Part shown: positions 1-11,876 of the stretch, piece by piece
Layout: every line of letters starts with the position of its first letter
Position numbering within the stretch: the stretch's first letter is position 1
Source: Leuctra nigra
Taxonomy: Eukaryota; Arthropoda; Insecta; Plecoptera; Leuctridae
Length of the DNA: 64,000 nucleotides
Reading direction: 5' to 3'
NCBI GenBank assembly: GCA_934045905.1
Contig: OW203767.1
Coordinates: 29,572,520 to 29,636,519, forward strand
Program-made: the position numbers and the translations under genes
The notes under the pieces: generated by a model
What the model saw: only the letters and a program-made list of their open reading frames with translations
Told to the model about the DNA's origin: nothing
The model's database searches: none

Positions 1-865
1 CTGCGTGGCCGTCCCATGTTCGCACCAGACTGTGTCCATCCCATGTCGATCACAACTTGAGATCGCCGCGTCCTGCGTCCTTGGGATGTCATCACATCGC
101 AAGGCAATGCATTCTTCTGCTCCTGCGTGGCCGTCCCATGTTCGCACCAGACTGTGTCCATCCCATGTCGATCACAACTTGAGATCGCCGCGTCCTGCGT
201 CCTTGGGATGTCATCACATCGCAAGACAATGCATTCTTCTGCTCCTGCGTGGCCGTCCCATGTTCGCACCAGACTGTGTCCATCCCATGTCGATCACAAC
301 TTGAGATCACCGCGTCCTGCGTCCTTGGGATGTCATCACATCGCAAGACAATGCATTCTTCTGCTCCTGCGTGGCCGTCCCATGTTCGCACCAGACTGTG
401 TCCATCCCATGTCGATCACAACTTGAGATCGCCGCGTCCTGCGTCCTTGGGATGTCATCACATCGCAAGACAATGCATTCTTCTGCTCCTGCGTGGCCGT
501 CCCATGTTCGCACCAGACTGTGTCCATCCCATGTCGATCACAACTTGAGATCGCCGCGTCCTGCGTCCTTGGGATGTCATCACATCGCAAGACAATGCAT
601 TCTTCTGCTCCTGCGTGGCCGTCCCATGTTCGCACCAGACTGTGTCCATCCCATGTCGATCACAACTTGAGATCGCCGCGTCCTGCGTCCTTGGGATGTC
701 ATCACATCGCAAGACAATGCATTCTTCTGCTCCTGCGTGGCCGTCCCATGTTCTCACCAGACTGTGTCCATCCCATGTCGATCACAACTTGAGATCGCCG
801 CGTCCTGCGTCCTTGGGATGTCATCACATCGCAAGACAATGCATTCTTCTGCTCCTGCGTGGCCG
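1..865. repeat. 122-bp tandem repeat (about 7 copies)
   Basis: A unit of 122 bp repeats from the first base of the window to 865, where the match breaks after ggccg. Copies are nearly identical, with single-base differences such as aggcaatg/agacaatg near 101 and gttcgca/gttctca near 750. The array begins before the window, so its full size is unknown. The open frames in it, on both strands, simply restart every 122 bases and look like by-products of the repeat rather than genes. Confidence 0.95.
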
Positions 866-3800
866 GAATAAACATCGTGTCATCTCACAGCTCCGATTAT
901 TAATAGAAAGCTTATTTGACCAGGTTGAACAAACATCAGCGTCCACGGGCTTTAATCTTCACTGCCGATAATCATTTACATTTTAAAACACTCATATAAA
1001 GCCGCGGGTGACGTTTTATTACAGGTATTTTTATGAAGTTTTACTGAGTTGGATTCCTTTTAGGATTCTTGAAGCCCGTGCTACACTGTCAAGTTTGACT
1101 TTGACAGATATTTTACGGGTATATTTTACCGAAAAAGTTAGAGCTTTCACGCGATAAAAATATAAATTGGTAAATGTGTAAGTAATGTGGTGTGTTTAGT
1201 CTATAGGACTGTTACAGTCCATAGATTTAGTACGAAAACTGAAATAAAGACCAAGTGGTTTTGATTCAAAATTGGAATTGACGTTTTTTTAGCACATTGT
1301 TCCAATTCAACTTTTGTTCAGGGTCTATCCCACATTTCCATAAACAAAACTGAACAAATCGGAGGCTCCTGGCCGTCTTCATGCCATGCAAGTCCAGACT
1401 ATCGCAACGGTTGGTGCAGTGCAATGCGTGCTGATGCTGGATAATTAGTACCACGGCACCTGAGCGGGTTGTAGCTTGTTCATTTATCACATCACTCCGA
1501 GGTTTTACGCCATTTCTACCGCCGGACTTTTACAAGGAACCGTTTTCATGATCTTTTCAAGGATTTGCATGAACCTTTTAGGACGTGGAAGTCGTATGCA
1601 GATCGGTACTTGGGTCTAGGACCTTCTTGTAACTGGGATTCATATTGGCATGTAGTTCTTATTACATTAGCGGACAGATTCAGAGAATGCCACACACATA
1701 GATGCAAGTATTGACTCTTTCCCGTCAGTTCGCAGTGGTCTGATGTAATGTGGTGTGATGTGTTCCACGCCGACATTCTTCACTCACGAATCACGACTGT
1801 GCGATATTCTCATTTACGAGACTTGGTTAAGAGTTAATTAATGACGTTCGCGTCACAGTATTATATAGAAGTATCTGTTCCGTGCTTGAGAAACTACAGA
1901 CAAGTGATCTTCAGTTTTTTGCATCTCAAAATTGTCCCTAATTAATCTGAAAAATGATCCAATTGTATGCATCCATGTTTAATCGTTTTAATTTTGATGT
2001 GTTTTTTGTATAGCCATTTCATTTGTCCTGACGTATATTATGCAGTAGGTACATATTTTTATTTAAAAACAACAGATGCGAACGGCATTATGTTTTTTTT
2101 CGAATTGCAAGCAAACGATGGTTGAATCCTACCAATGATGCTGTATTTGATCCTTCTGGAGCAGAATCTGTCTGTCCTGGAGGTTGTCGTCATCACTGTC
2201 ACCTCAATGAGAGGAAGTAGCATCTTGTTCCGATGAATTTATGTATCCGTTGCCACCATCACGTCACCACCTCCGACCGGTTGAGAAATCTAAATCATTG
2301 CAAACGGGAGCTACGAGGCGAATGAATTAGATGCCGTTTTTCTTTTATTGATTGATTGTACATAAGTAGTTTATAATGCAATAAAATATAACCTAGATCG
2401 CATGTGGGATGTCTGATTGAAAACGTATTTTCAGTACTTATTAATGATTCTATGTCATTGTAAGAGAATCGCAGCTACATTGGAACGTAGAAGAAAACGC
2501 AGACTGTTCAGTTGAAAATATCGCATGTCCATGGAAACAATGCGTTCAGGGGCCATTAACTGAAATGTTTCCGAAGGAAAAGGAATCAGGATAGTTTTTG
2601 TTTCCATCCAATGTTAGTCTTCCTAGAAAACAAACGATATATAGAATCCGGTATCATGTTTTATACAACTGGCGTGTATAATATTTCTGAAATTACTACA
2701 AATTGGGAAAATAGTTAATTTTAAGGTGATATAACGCGATTTTTAATAATTTCTTGTAGTTTCGATATTCTTTCTCTCCATCACTGATAGACTTTCAAAT
2801 GCATCGCATCTCCTGTGATGCTGCATTCTGATCATAGAGATCATGTATCATATGAACCATGCTGTGCATTACTATTCTCCTCGGGTCCATGGAGATATTT
2901 CATCTCGCCATGATTGAGTTGTGACGGGAAGCTGTCTGTCGCATCTCGCTGTGTCTGATGATGATGATGGTTGGGAGTCGGAGCACGCGCGCACAGCTTC
3001 CTGTCTGGGTCTTGAGGAGGGTGCGATGTCAACCCTTGCCCTGACCCTGGCTCTCTATAAAACCCTTCTCTCACGTCCTGTCAGTGATGGTGTCAGACAT
3101 TTCCATACCAACTCTTATGGTGGGCACACCAATCTTATTATAAGACAGTTATCCACAATAACATGAAAACAATCAGAAGACTGAGGTCTTGTCCTCTTAG
3201 CCCGATAGCCCCGAGAAAAATTAGAATTTCTTTTGATTGAAGGATTTTTAAACATTTCTGAGTTCTGCGTTCAATTGAATTGTAATTTTCTCAGCACAAC
3301 TCTTGAATTTGTTGAAAACACAACATTTATAGTGGAAACTACAAAATTTTGTCATTTTCTTAAATTTTACTATATTTTTTAGATAACTTTTCAATATTCT
3401 AATTTATTTTAAATTCTGCCCCCCCCCCCCCTCCCCCCTCCCGGGAATCATCACTGCATCCTAAACCGCAACGCCACTTCAATATAATTTATACCAACAT
3501 TGGGTCTTCGGATGAGACTCGATTGCGAATGGTTGGCCGTGACTGATGTGTGTTTTCAATAGCAATTATATTGTTATAAACGTGATGTAGCGCGGAGCCG
3601 TCATACTTTATATCCAATTGGAAGTGACTAATTAAATAAGAAGCATGTTTTCTAATTACACATTGTAATCACTTAGAATATAGATAATGTGGTTTGGTAG
3701 CATTCAGCAGCGAAGTTCTAAATAACTCAGCTGAAGAATTTTTGGCAAGATCTTAAAATTAAGAATTATACAAGATCTGATCTTCCTATGTAGGCAAGAA

Positions 3801-4173
3801 TTTGGTAATTTTGACAAGAAAAACCCCTTCTAAAAATATAATCACAATCTTGCCAAGATCTTGGTAAGATCTTGGTAAGATTTTTAGCAGGGTATCACCG
3901 CCAAACCCTTGCAAGATCTTATATTATTTTCCTTTTTCAATTCAAAAGACCTCATCATTCACTTCCTTTTTGAAGTACTAAATGAAAATGGTCATTTTTT
4001 TACACTTTTGAAAAGGTATTTTTCTTTGAAATGTGAAATGTGAAATTTATAAACAAATTATAAAGAACATTATTTTACTAAGCAATGAATATTGTATCTT
4101 AGTATGCCCATCTTATTATGCCCACTGCTTGTAAACGTGCACTTGTTTGACGTCCGTGTTCTCTCTTCTGCAG
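866..4173. other. Gene-free AT-rich stretch, probably upstream intron
   Basis: No exon, RNA gene or clear transposon end was seen here. It holds a C-rich tract at about 3421-3442 and a cluster of AAGATCTTG-type words at about 3745-3890. Because the first recognised myosin exon begins at 4174 in phase 0 after a good acceptor (ttctgcag), this stretch is most likely intronic sequence of the same gene; that is inference. Confidence 0.5.
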
Positions 4174-4392
4174 GCGAAGTCGGACGACCAGCTGGCCAAC
4201 GAGCGCGCGTGGCTGGAGGCCGAGCGGCTTTGGCTCGTGCACCGCGGCGGCTTCACGGCGTCGCGCCGGCTGCACGACGACAACGACCACCAGCAGGTCA
4301 ACGGCGATGTCAACGGAGACGTCGGCAAAGTCACCATACGGCTGGAGACCAGCGACGACGTGCTACACGTGGACGACGACGACGTCGAGAAG
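4174..4392 (+). CDS. Myo18: Myosin XVIII exon: SH3-like N-terminal subdomain
   Basis: Begins after ttctgcag and ends before gtgggtcc, with 73 codons in phase 0 on both sides. The translation starts AKSDDQLANERAWLEAERLW and contains LVHRGGFTASRRL, the family pattern of the SH3-like region just before the class XVIII motor core. An acidic stretch rich in Asp (VLHVDDDDVEK) closes it. As residue 1-73 of the visible protein it must be joined to upstream exons outside the window, because no credible start codon precedes it. The next exon continues with the [11 protein letters not shown] segment, as expected for this family. Confidence 0.93.
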
Positions 4393-4450
4393 GTGGGTCC
4401 AACGGCGGATTCCTGACCAACAACGTCCGTGGCCTCGTGGCTAATCTTCC

Positions 4451-4575
4451 TGGGCCCAGATTTACAAAGCTTTTCCCTTGGGGGAATTGATGGTTACCCC
4501 ACTTTGGTGTATCTAATAAGCAGTGAAGTTTTATTTAAATAACCCCAGAGGAAAAGCTTTGTGAATCCGGGCCAT
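4451..4575. mobile_element. Short foldback MITE, GGGCCCAGATTTACAAAGC ends
   Basis: Two inverted arms of about 25 bp, TGGGCCCAGATTTACAAAGC at the left and the complement of GCTTTGTGAATCCGGGCC at the right, enclose roughly 75 bp. It lies in the first visible intron. No coding capacity is present. The family cannot be assigned from the ends. Confidence 0.7.
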
Positions 4576-4813
4576 GGGTCCAATTCTTTAGATTCACGTT
4601 TTGAAACAATGTTAAAAACGTTTAAACTGTCCAGGGAGTCCAATTCATGAGCGTTTTGAAACGTTCTAAAAAATTGATACAGCATCGTACAAGTTACTAT
4701 AGTTATTATAACAATAGGTAAGCTAAAACTCCTGAAAAAATGTCCACTTAATTATAGTGCAAATTTGTATAAAACATCTGAGTAGATTTTCTTGCTATTT
4801 TAAAATAATATTG

Positions 4814-5618
4814 TTGAGCGAGCGAAGCGAGCGTCTCCTTTTGGCTCTTTTGGCACGGACCTCTGTTTTTTTTTGTCTCTTTTGCTTTTCTGTTATCTGA
4901 GGGTATACAGGTCAGAGTTTTTCTTCGATCGAGCTGAAATTTTGCACACATGTGGAGACAACCTTTTCTGTTTGCAGACCCTAATTTTTTTAAATCCATT
5001 CATTGGTTAAAATTGAAATAAACATCTCCTGATGGTCGGTTGAAAAATGACAATGGTCTTCGATAAATCTGATCAAACTAATATTTTGGCTATACAGGTC
5101 AGAGTTTTTCTTTAATCGTGCTGAAATTTTGCACACAAGTAAAACCAACCTTCTCTGTTTCCAGACCATAATTTTTTTGAAATCCATTAATTGGTTAAAA
5201 TTTAAATAAATATCTCCTGATAGGCTGAAAAATGAAAACGGTCTTCGATAATTCTGATCAAACTCATATTTTGCATGATCATTAAGACTATCATTGTCTC
5301 TTATTTTACAAAATTTCATCCCAATCAATTAAGAAGGTATGAACTTATTGACATTTTTAATATCTGTCAGTAATGAAGTATCGAAATGAATGTTTTCCAG
5401 TGCCACTTGAATTCAATCTGATTTGCTATGTGCCGGGGTGCTTAGATGCTATTTTCAAGTTTCGATGAAAAGCATACATTTATGTTGATTAAGTTATCAT
5501 ATTTCAATTCAATATAGATGTATGTTTTCTGTGCGTTGTGGTGTACGCATTTCCGGTTCGAGAATTTGCACGTACCCGAGCTCGCTCATCAACGCGTTAC
5601 ACTGAGCGTTTTCCTAGT
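4814..5618 (+). mobile_element. Degenerate copy of the GAGCGAGCG...CTAG interspersed element
   Basis: The left end is TTGAGCGAGCGAAGCGAGCG and the right end is CTCGCTCATCAACGCGTTAC followed by a short hairpin and CTAG. Three better copies occur at 10106, 55077 and 56185. The interior here differs from those copies but keeps the same style of module (ctgaaattttgcacacat, ttggttaaaat). Ends of hairpin plus CTAG suggest a non-autonomous Helitron-like element; there is no coding sequence. Confidence 0.65.
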
Positions 5619-5677
5619 AATTTGTATGATGCTTGTCATATTTGTCCAACCATGCATGTATGAACTACTTTCACCAT

Positions 5678-5720
5678 GGGGGAGGGGGGGAGGGGGAGGG
5701 GGGGGGGTCTGGGGGGGTAA
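5678..5720 (+). repeat. G-rich tract
   Basis: A run of G broken by single A, T and C bases, with several groups of four or more G, capable in principle of forming a G-quadruplex. Similar tracts occur at 9722-9739 (G), 11446-11465 (C) and 41082-41105 (G). Only the sequence is seen; no function is claimed. Confidence 0.8.
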
Positions 5721-6032
5721 ATCCCCTTGTTCCAGCCCCGCAGGTAGTTTTATGATTTTAAACAATTTGATTCAGTTGAACAAGTTAAACAGTGAGTTGG
5801 TTCTAGGAGTCTAAAATACACAAAACAACCCTCAAATTGTTGCTCAGTTGGGCAGATTTTTGAATTTAAACAATTTATGTTTGTATTAATGGGGGGTCAG
5901 ACAGCTCGAGTGGGCGGTGGATAAACCCCCATCTCCCTCCCTACGCATCTGTGTGCAATGGACTTGACGAGACCTCACCAAGTATATTATCACACATCTG
6001 GGAAAGTGTCGTAATGTTGTGTTTGCGTGCAG

Positions 6033-6209
6033 GCGAACCCGCCGCAGTTCGACCACGCGGAGGACCTGAGCCACCTGCGCCACCTGAACGAGTCGAGCGC
6101 GCTGCACACGCTGCGCCAACGCTACGCCAGCAACCTGGTGCACACGTACGCCGGCGCAGGCCTCGTCGTCATCAACCCCATGGCGCCGCTCGCCATCTAC
6201 TCCGACAAG
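6033..6209 (+). CDS. Myo18: Myosin XVIII exon: start of motor core
   Basis: Acceptor gcgtgcag and donor gtgagtgc bound 59 codons, phase 0 at both ends (visible residues 74-132). The translation begins [20 protein letters not shown] and continues [20 protein letters not shown], then GLVVINP. This is the family's counterpart of the conventional motor segment around LTYLNEASVLHNL and TYSGLFCVAINP. Hydrophobic core positions are kept, which supports a folded motor-like domain. Confidence 0.95.
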
Positions 6210-6450
6210 GTGAGTGCTTGTAGTTCATCGACTAATCATGCTGGTGTCGGTGTTAGGTTGTCGAAAACGGTCTTCTGGCATCATCACTTCCTGAGCTTAT
6301 GGATTATAAAATCTGCTGTATTGATTGATTAACCGTAGCTCAAGGCCGTGGGCTCGTAACCCACCGTTGGTAAAATCATTTAAATTTGCAGCACATTTAT
6401 TCTTAACGATATACATACAGCATTCATATTCCTATAAAATTTCTGCAACT

Positions 6451-6596
6451 GTAAAGGCCCATTTACACGGTGCAATTTCTTGTACAACTTCTGTACCACA
6501 CAGAAAGTTGCGTCGTGTAAATACAACATTGTATGAAAAATGGGAATGTAACACAGAAGTTGTTCAAGAAATTGCACCGTGTAAATGGGGCTTTAC
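6451..6596. mobile_element. MITE with GGCCCATTTACAC ends
   Basis: Inverted arms of about 40 bp run from GGCCCATTTACACGGTGC at the left to GCACCGTGTAAATGGGGC at the right, enclosing a short centre. A related copy at 10831-11017 has the same ends. The flanks here are gtaaag and ctttac, which extend the palindrome, so no clear target duplication is visible at this copy. Confidence 0.8.
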
Positions 6597-6704
6597 AATC
6601 ACTTTCAAGTTTCTGATTGTTTATGCTGAAAATTTAATCCAAATTAGTCATGAATTAAATACCTCACATTCACCTAATTATGAGAATTGTTTAGGTAACT
6701 TAGA

Positions 6705-7098
6705 CCCATAAAAAACACTCCATGTAAAAATACCCGCCAAGTCTCTTCAACTATAAAAAAATAGAAGAAATCTAAAAATTCAACACTGAAAAGAAGTGAT
6801 ATCAAAAAATGAGCCAAGTCAAAACTTAATTTTAAAAACCAAAATATACTTGGCGCATCGTGTATATAAATAGTATAGAAGCATATGCCAAAAATTAAAT
6901 GTACCTAAATATATATTATATACCTATAATGCCCTTAAAAACGATGCGCCAAGTATATTTTGGTTTTTAAAATTAAGTTTTGACTTGGCTCATTTTATGA
7001 TATCACTTCTTTTCAGTGTTGAATTTTTAGATTTCTTCTATTTTTTTATAGTTGAAGAGACTTGGCGGGTATTTTTACACGGAGTGTTTTTTATGGGG
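6705..7098. mobile_element. Foldback element with about 155-bp arms
   Basis: Left arm begins CCCATAAAAAACACTCC and the right arm ends with its complement GGAGTGTTTTTTATGGGG. The arms stay matched for about 155 bp, through atacttggcgc, and leave a centre of about 75 bp. There is no open reading frame of note. Arm identity is high with a few mismatches and small gaps, so insertion is not ancient. Confidence 0.88.
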
Positions 7099-8417
7099 AT
7101 ATCACTTATTTTTTTAGTTTATTTACACAACTTGTAACACACATCGGAGCAACAATGACCAATTACTTTTAAAAAATACGCCATTTCCGAATTGGTTAAT
7201 ACGAAAAATTGTGTTTGGTGCTCAATATACCTAAGCTAAAAGTGATATTCCATGAAGAATTGCGCAAGCTTCGTTACAATCAGTCCAGCCGTTTTCGAGA
7301 TATGGTATCACTTCCGGTTTTCAAAATGGCGACTAAAATTACTGCCACATAGAATTTATTTCTATAAATGTTATGTATCATTATAAGCCTTCTGAATATG
7401 TAGTTATTGTAGTAAGAGGTCATTTAAATCTAGTTCTTCATTTTCATGACGTCATTTCCGGTTTCGGTAATAGTACATCTCTACTTTAACTATTGATATT
7501 CCATATAGATGACCGTCTGAATCATTTGGCGCTGGTTTAATTCCTAACGGTCTAGCTGTTTTCGAGATAATACGTCACTTCCGGTTTCAAAATGGCGGCT
7601 TCCTGTTGGTTTTATAAAAAGGCACCTCAGACGCCAAAAGTGCACATGTGGTGAAAATTTCAGATCGATCGGCTCAGCCGTTTAGGCTGTGGCGGTGATT
7701 GCGGTGTTTCCTGATATCATCATCATCATCAGATCAAGATAGGTTTTAAAAGGGGTGTAATTTCACGTTTTTCACGGCCCTCTAGCTCGCAAACGGCATA
7801 ACATATTGTTCCCTAATTTGGTATATGTAGTGGGGTGGGCCATAGCTCGAAATTAAGATATATCGCAACAATGTGAGATTTTCTAATTTTAAGATCCAGT
7901 AGGCCGAAAATGCCGTGTTGTTGCTTACAGTAAAAGTGGTTGGTCTGCTCCTCAGTTTATTATGCATATACGGTATGTTGAGTGAGTGTGAGTGTACGGT
8001 ACGACTTGGCTGGGTGGAGCGACCGCTCCACTAGATTCCAGTTTTTAAACTGACAATGAAAATACTGGCTTTTAAAGATTTCTTCATCAAATACAAATAT
8101 CTATCCAGTAGTTTTTCTCCAATGAATCTTTTGAAATATATCAAATCTGAAATTGTTTTTTCTGAATGTGCGATGACGTGACAAGATTATTCACTCTGAT
8201 TGCAAATCATTTACTTCCAGTTGGTATATTTTAATATTTTAACAAATCTATGATAGTTCATAGAATCTTTGAAGCCTTATTATTATTCCGCCAGAGGGCT
8301 TAAAATAACAATTGATTGCATATAAATTGAGAAAAGTATTACTAGTTTTGAAGAATGTTCTTGTGAGGGTTGTAGCCATGTTGGATGAGGTGAACTGATT
8401 GTTTCCGGTGCCACCAG
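7099..8417. other. Intron sequence with degenerate modular repeat
   Basis: Between the foldback and the P-loop exon there is no gene. The part at about 7260-7620 repeats a theme of ccgttttcgagat, then cacttccggttt, then caaaatggcg, three times at irregular spacing, and looks like an old interspersed repeat. A (atc)n tract lies near 7716-7730. Nothing else is recognised. Confidence 0.5.
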
Positions 8418-8558
8418 GTGGTGTCGATGTTCCGAGGCTGCAAGACCGAGGACATGCCGCCGCACATCTACTCGCTGGCTCAGTCGGCGTACCGAGGCAT
8501 GCTGGCCTCGCGCCGAGACCAGGCCATCGTCCTCATGGGCCGCAGCGGCTCTGGCAAG
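8418..8558 (+). CDS. Myo18: Myosin XVIII exon: P-loop
   Basis: Acceptor ccaccag and donor gtgagctc bound 47 codons, phase 0 (visible residues 133-179). It reads [20 protein letters not shown], then AQSAYRGML, and ends [10 protein letters not shown]. The final residues plus the first Thr of the next exon form the nucleotide-binding P-loop GRSGSGKT. Conventional myosins have GESGAGKT; the Glu-to-Arg change and Ser for Ala are in keeping with class XVIII. Splitting the P-loop exactly after the Lys is notable and helps fix the exon boundary. Confidence 0.96.
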
Positions 8559-9373
8559 GTGAGCTCATTGCGACGTCTAATGGCAGCGTAGTGGCTAGGC
8601 GGTTTTAATATCGCCCTCAGACGGGCAGTTTCGCAAACTCTTTATCAAAGTGATCCTCTCTTTATCGTCAAAATCATTACTTTCGAGTGGATAACTTTCA
8701 AAGTGTTGCAGGAACTAGCCCTAAAAGCAATTTAATTTCTGTGAGAAAAGAATGAAAATTGAAGCTGCTAGATCTCTCGCCTAAAAAGTGAGAGGTCTTG
8801 GTTGAAGGTACTACTTAGTCTTGTTAGGTAGGTACCGAAAACAATATCATGCAATTTTTACTTCAAGAACGCTAATTTCATTTAAACATGACACTATTTT
8901 GTCACTATTTTGTCACTTTTTGTCACTTTTTCCAGTCATTTTAGTCATTTTTTCCACTACTTTTAAGGACTAAACTGAGTGGCAGCCCTGCAAGCCCCGG
9001 TTCGGCCAAATATTTTATATTTTGCACTTCCCCTCATGTTAAATTCATGGTTTTCATCGGGTTGTGTGTTTCTTTGACAAATAATTTCATTATGGTCGAG
9101 TCTGTACCAAGAATAATAAGTACATAGGTAATCACTGTTTTTTCACAAATTTTAGAAATTATTTAGATTTCAGATATTGCTAAAAATCAGTTTAAAAAGT
9201 CTTCAAGGACAAACTCACTATACCCAGCCCTCGTTTGCTTAACACCCTAAGGTCCACAGTTGTTAAATACAGGATACAGAATATTGATGAATAAAACTGT
9301 TTTTTGTTATATAAAGTGAGTGTCTTTCTATGATCCCAACTGTTGCTCCTACATTCCGCTGCTGTGTTTCCAG
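8559..9373. other. Intron without recognised features
   Basis: AT-rich intron between the P-loop exon and the switch I exon. A short stretch near 9193-9235 (gtcttcaaggacaaactcac and tacccagccc) resembles one end of the foldback family at 43284-44239, so a relic end of that family may be present. Nothing else is supported. Confidence 0.5.
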
Positions 9374-9586
9374 ACGACCAACCTGAAACACGTACTGCAC
9401 TACCTGGTGCTGGCGGCCGGCTCGAACAACAAGCTGGTCACCGTGGAGAAGCTGGGCGCCGTGGCGACCGCCCTCGAGGCGTTCGGCAACGCGCGCACCG
9501 CACTGAACGCCAACGCCACGCGCTTCACGCAGATCTTCAGCGTCGACTTCGACCAGTCCGGCGGCATTTCATCGGCCTCCATACAG
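9374..9586 (+). CDS. Myo18: Myosin XVIII exon: switch I
   Basis: Acceptor gtttccag and donor gtcggaat bound 71 codons, phase 0 (visible residues 180-250). It starts TTNLKHVLHYLVLAAGS, completing the P-loop helix, and carries GNARTALNANATRFTQIFSV, the switch I region. Conventional myosins have NxNSSRFGK; here Ala-Thr replaces Ser-Ser and Thr follows Phe, consistent with poor nucleotide hydrolysis. It ends DFDQSGGISSASIQ, which runs on into VLLLERSRV of the next exon as in other myosins. Confidence 0.96.
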
Positions 9587-10105
9587 GTCGGAATTCATTG
9601 ACAGTCCTCAGTTTTAAGCAGGGACTGGGACGGAAAAGAACCGTTATTTTTATAGGAACCGGAACTTATATAAATTTTTTAGGTGAAACCAGAACCGGAA
9701 CCCTTATCATAGGCGTGCGCACGGGGGGGGGGGGGGGGGCCTTGGCCCCCCTAATGTGTAAGCCTCAACTAAAAAAATATAAAATGTTGTTCTCATAGTG
9801 TCAAAATTTTGATTTAAAAGGGTTAAAACAAAAAAAATCTCCCTGCGGGGCAGACTGGACTTGCTCAAATCACTGGAATTAAGTACTATAGGTTGATCAA
9901 AAACACATTATTTTAAAGAAAAGAAAATACATACCACAAAAACAATGCCTAGGTACCTTCCAAAAGCATGAATTTCTCACTCATAAAACGCTATAAATTT
10001 ATTTTCAATATGCCTTAACAAAATTTCTCAATGACCTTCAGAGAATTTTTTCTCGGGAGGTGTCGCCCCGAACCCTCTTTTCTCGCGATGTATATAATTT
10101 TTTTA

Positions 10106-11179
10106 TTGAGCGAGCGTAGCGAGCGTCACCACGGTACTCTTATGGCACTTTCTCTGTGTGTTTTTTTTTTTTTTTTTTTTTTGTGGTCACACCCCAGGTC
10201 AAACCGCTCAAGCAATCAATCTGAAATTTTGTACACATACTAACGTACTCTATGCGGTCCCTGGGATCGTTTTTGAACGGGATCCCGTGATTGGTTCAAT
10301 TATCTTTCGATTGGTTTGTTTTATCAATTTGAAATTTTGACCACTAACATTTTACCCAATCATACAAAGTTTCAGCCAAATCCTCCCATTGGTTAAAATT
10401 TAAAACCATCTTTACTGTGATTTTTGAAATTTAAACTAGAACCGTTTGACCGATCAACCTCAAACTTTGCATGGTCATTGGGACCAACATTATCTGTGTT
10501 TTTGACAATTTTCAGACAAATCTGTGTTTAAATCCAAAAGTTATTGACATTTTACGGACATTTTGCGTGTTGGTGTCAAATTTCTCGAAAATTTTGATCA
10601 CGGCTACTTCGACTCTTTATAGTTCCAAGGTAGTTAGAGCAAAAACTTTCAAACGTATGAAACTGATATGACCGTTCAACAGATCGTCTAATATTGTGTA
10701 AGTACACACACCTATATCATATGAGTGGTCCCAGGTATATTCTAGTAACTATGATTTTTGAATATTGACTAGGAACATTTTAATTATAAAGGTTCAATCG
10801 ATCAACTTTTGCATGGTCATTGGGACTTAAGCCCCATTTACACAGTGCAATTTCTTGTACAACTTCTGTACCACACTTTTGTGTCACACTTCTTGAATGG
10901 AAATTAGAACATGTTTTAAGTTCTGTGACAGCAAGTTGCGTTGTATAAACACAAAATTGTATGAAAAATGGGAATGTGACAGAAGTTGTTCAAGAAATTG
11001 CACAGTGTAAATGGGGCTTAATACTTTAAGAATATTTGGAGATTTTTATACCTACAAGTCTGACCAATTTCAAGAATTATTGGCTTTTAATGATATTTCC
11101 GATAGACATAATTTCGGTTTGAGGTGTTGCGCGTGTCCGTGCTCGCTCATCAACGCGTTACACAGAGCGTTTTCCTAGT
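10106..11179 (+). mobile_element. GAGCGAGCG...CTAG interspersed element, Helitron-like
   Basis: It runs from TTGAGCGAGCGTAGCGAGCG to CTCGCTCATCAACGCGTTAC, then a hairpin AACGC/GCGTT and CTAG. The interior contains a poly-T tract and repeated modules with aaatttgg and ggtcattgggacc words. Compared with the copies at 55077 and 56185 it carries a MITE insertion at 10831-11017. A 3' hairpin followed by CTAG is the classic Helitron end, but a TC-type start is not seen, so the class is uncertain. Confidence 0.75.
10831..11017. mobile_element. MITE with GCCCCATTTACAC ends and TTAA flanks
   Basis: The ends GCCCCATTTACACAGTGC and GCACTGTGTAAATGGGGC are inverted repeats of about 40 bp. TTAA precedes it (10827-10830) and follows it (11018-11021). 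The sister copy of the host repeat at 56185-57114 reads gggactaatac at this position and lacks the insertion, so this is a real insertion. TTAA duplication suggests a piggyBac-type mover, by inference. Confidence 0.82.
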
Positions 11180-11803
11180 AAGTAGCACTAGGTTTATGGC
11201 CTGTTCAAAATACATGCTAAGCACTTTTTAAATTTTTTTACTAAAATATTATGTATTTGGAAATTCCATGCTTTGTTCAAAAGTCATAAAAATCCATCAA
11301 ATCCACTTGAGGATCATAATTTTTCTCCGGGGCTAGGCGCCCCGGACCAGCATCTTCTTAAGGTTCTTACCCCAGCTATCTTTTGTCATAAGTAAGAGAT
11401 TATGCCCCCAAACGTCTCAAAATTGATTTTGAAGTGCCAAAAATACCCCCCCCCCCCCGCCCCTCTTCACGCATGGCATTAATCCTGCCGGCGCCCATGT
11501 TGGCCCCCCTATTGATTTCTCCTGGGTACGCCTATGCTCATACAATTTCACCTACCTAAATTATATTGCCCACTGAAGTATGTACAACCTCAAAGTGTAA
11601 AATATGATTATCTCGACTCGATGCAACGAGTTGCTTTTCATCGCGAATGAGCTTCTCCTTGCAGGAGAGTCAGGATGAGGAGTCTGTACTGTATGTCTGT
11701 ATGGTCACGGGTGGTCTGATAGTTTGTTTGTTGTGAACTTTCCATACCTCCATTCCATTCTTCTCGAAGATCTCTAAATCTCAACTGTCCGTTGTGTCCA
11801 TCT

Positions 11804-11876
11804 GGCCGGGTAGCTCGGTTGGTAGAGCTTTCGCCCGGCAAGTGAGAGGTCGTCGGTTTGAGCTCCGGTTTGGTCG
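11804..11876 (+). repeat. tRNA-Ala-like SINE head
   Basis: GGCCGGG plus TAGCTCGGTTGGTAGAGC reproduces a tRNA acceptor half and box A. The anticodon arm TTCGC CCGGCAA GTGAG folds with five pairs. GGTTTGAGCTCC is a degenerate box B, and the 3' strand TTTGGTC pairs with the acceptor 5' strand mostly through wobbles. The T stem is poorly paired and CCA identity cannot be judged, so this is a tRNA-derived SINE or tRNA pseudogene rather than a functional tRNA. Confidence 0.7.

Larger units (their letters stand above)
9708..11536. mobile_element. Possible element with CATAGGCGT ends
   Basis: The left side is CATAGGCGTGCGCAC followed by a G run and GGCCCCCC; the right side, on the other strand, is CATAGGCGTACCCAGG with GGGGGGCC nearby. 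This inverted arrangement encloses the GAGCGAGCG-type copy at 10106-11179 and a MITE. It is either one element with others nested inside, or two independent ends. Confidence 0.4.

Noticed and set aside
1..971. 99-118-codon frames in the 122-bp repeat
   Set aside because: The same frame restarts every 122 bases on both strands; typical repeat artefact.
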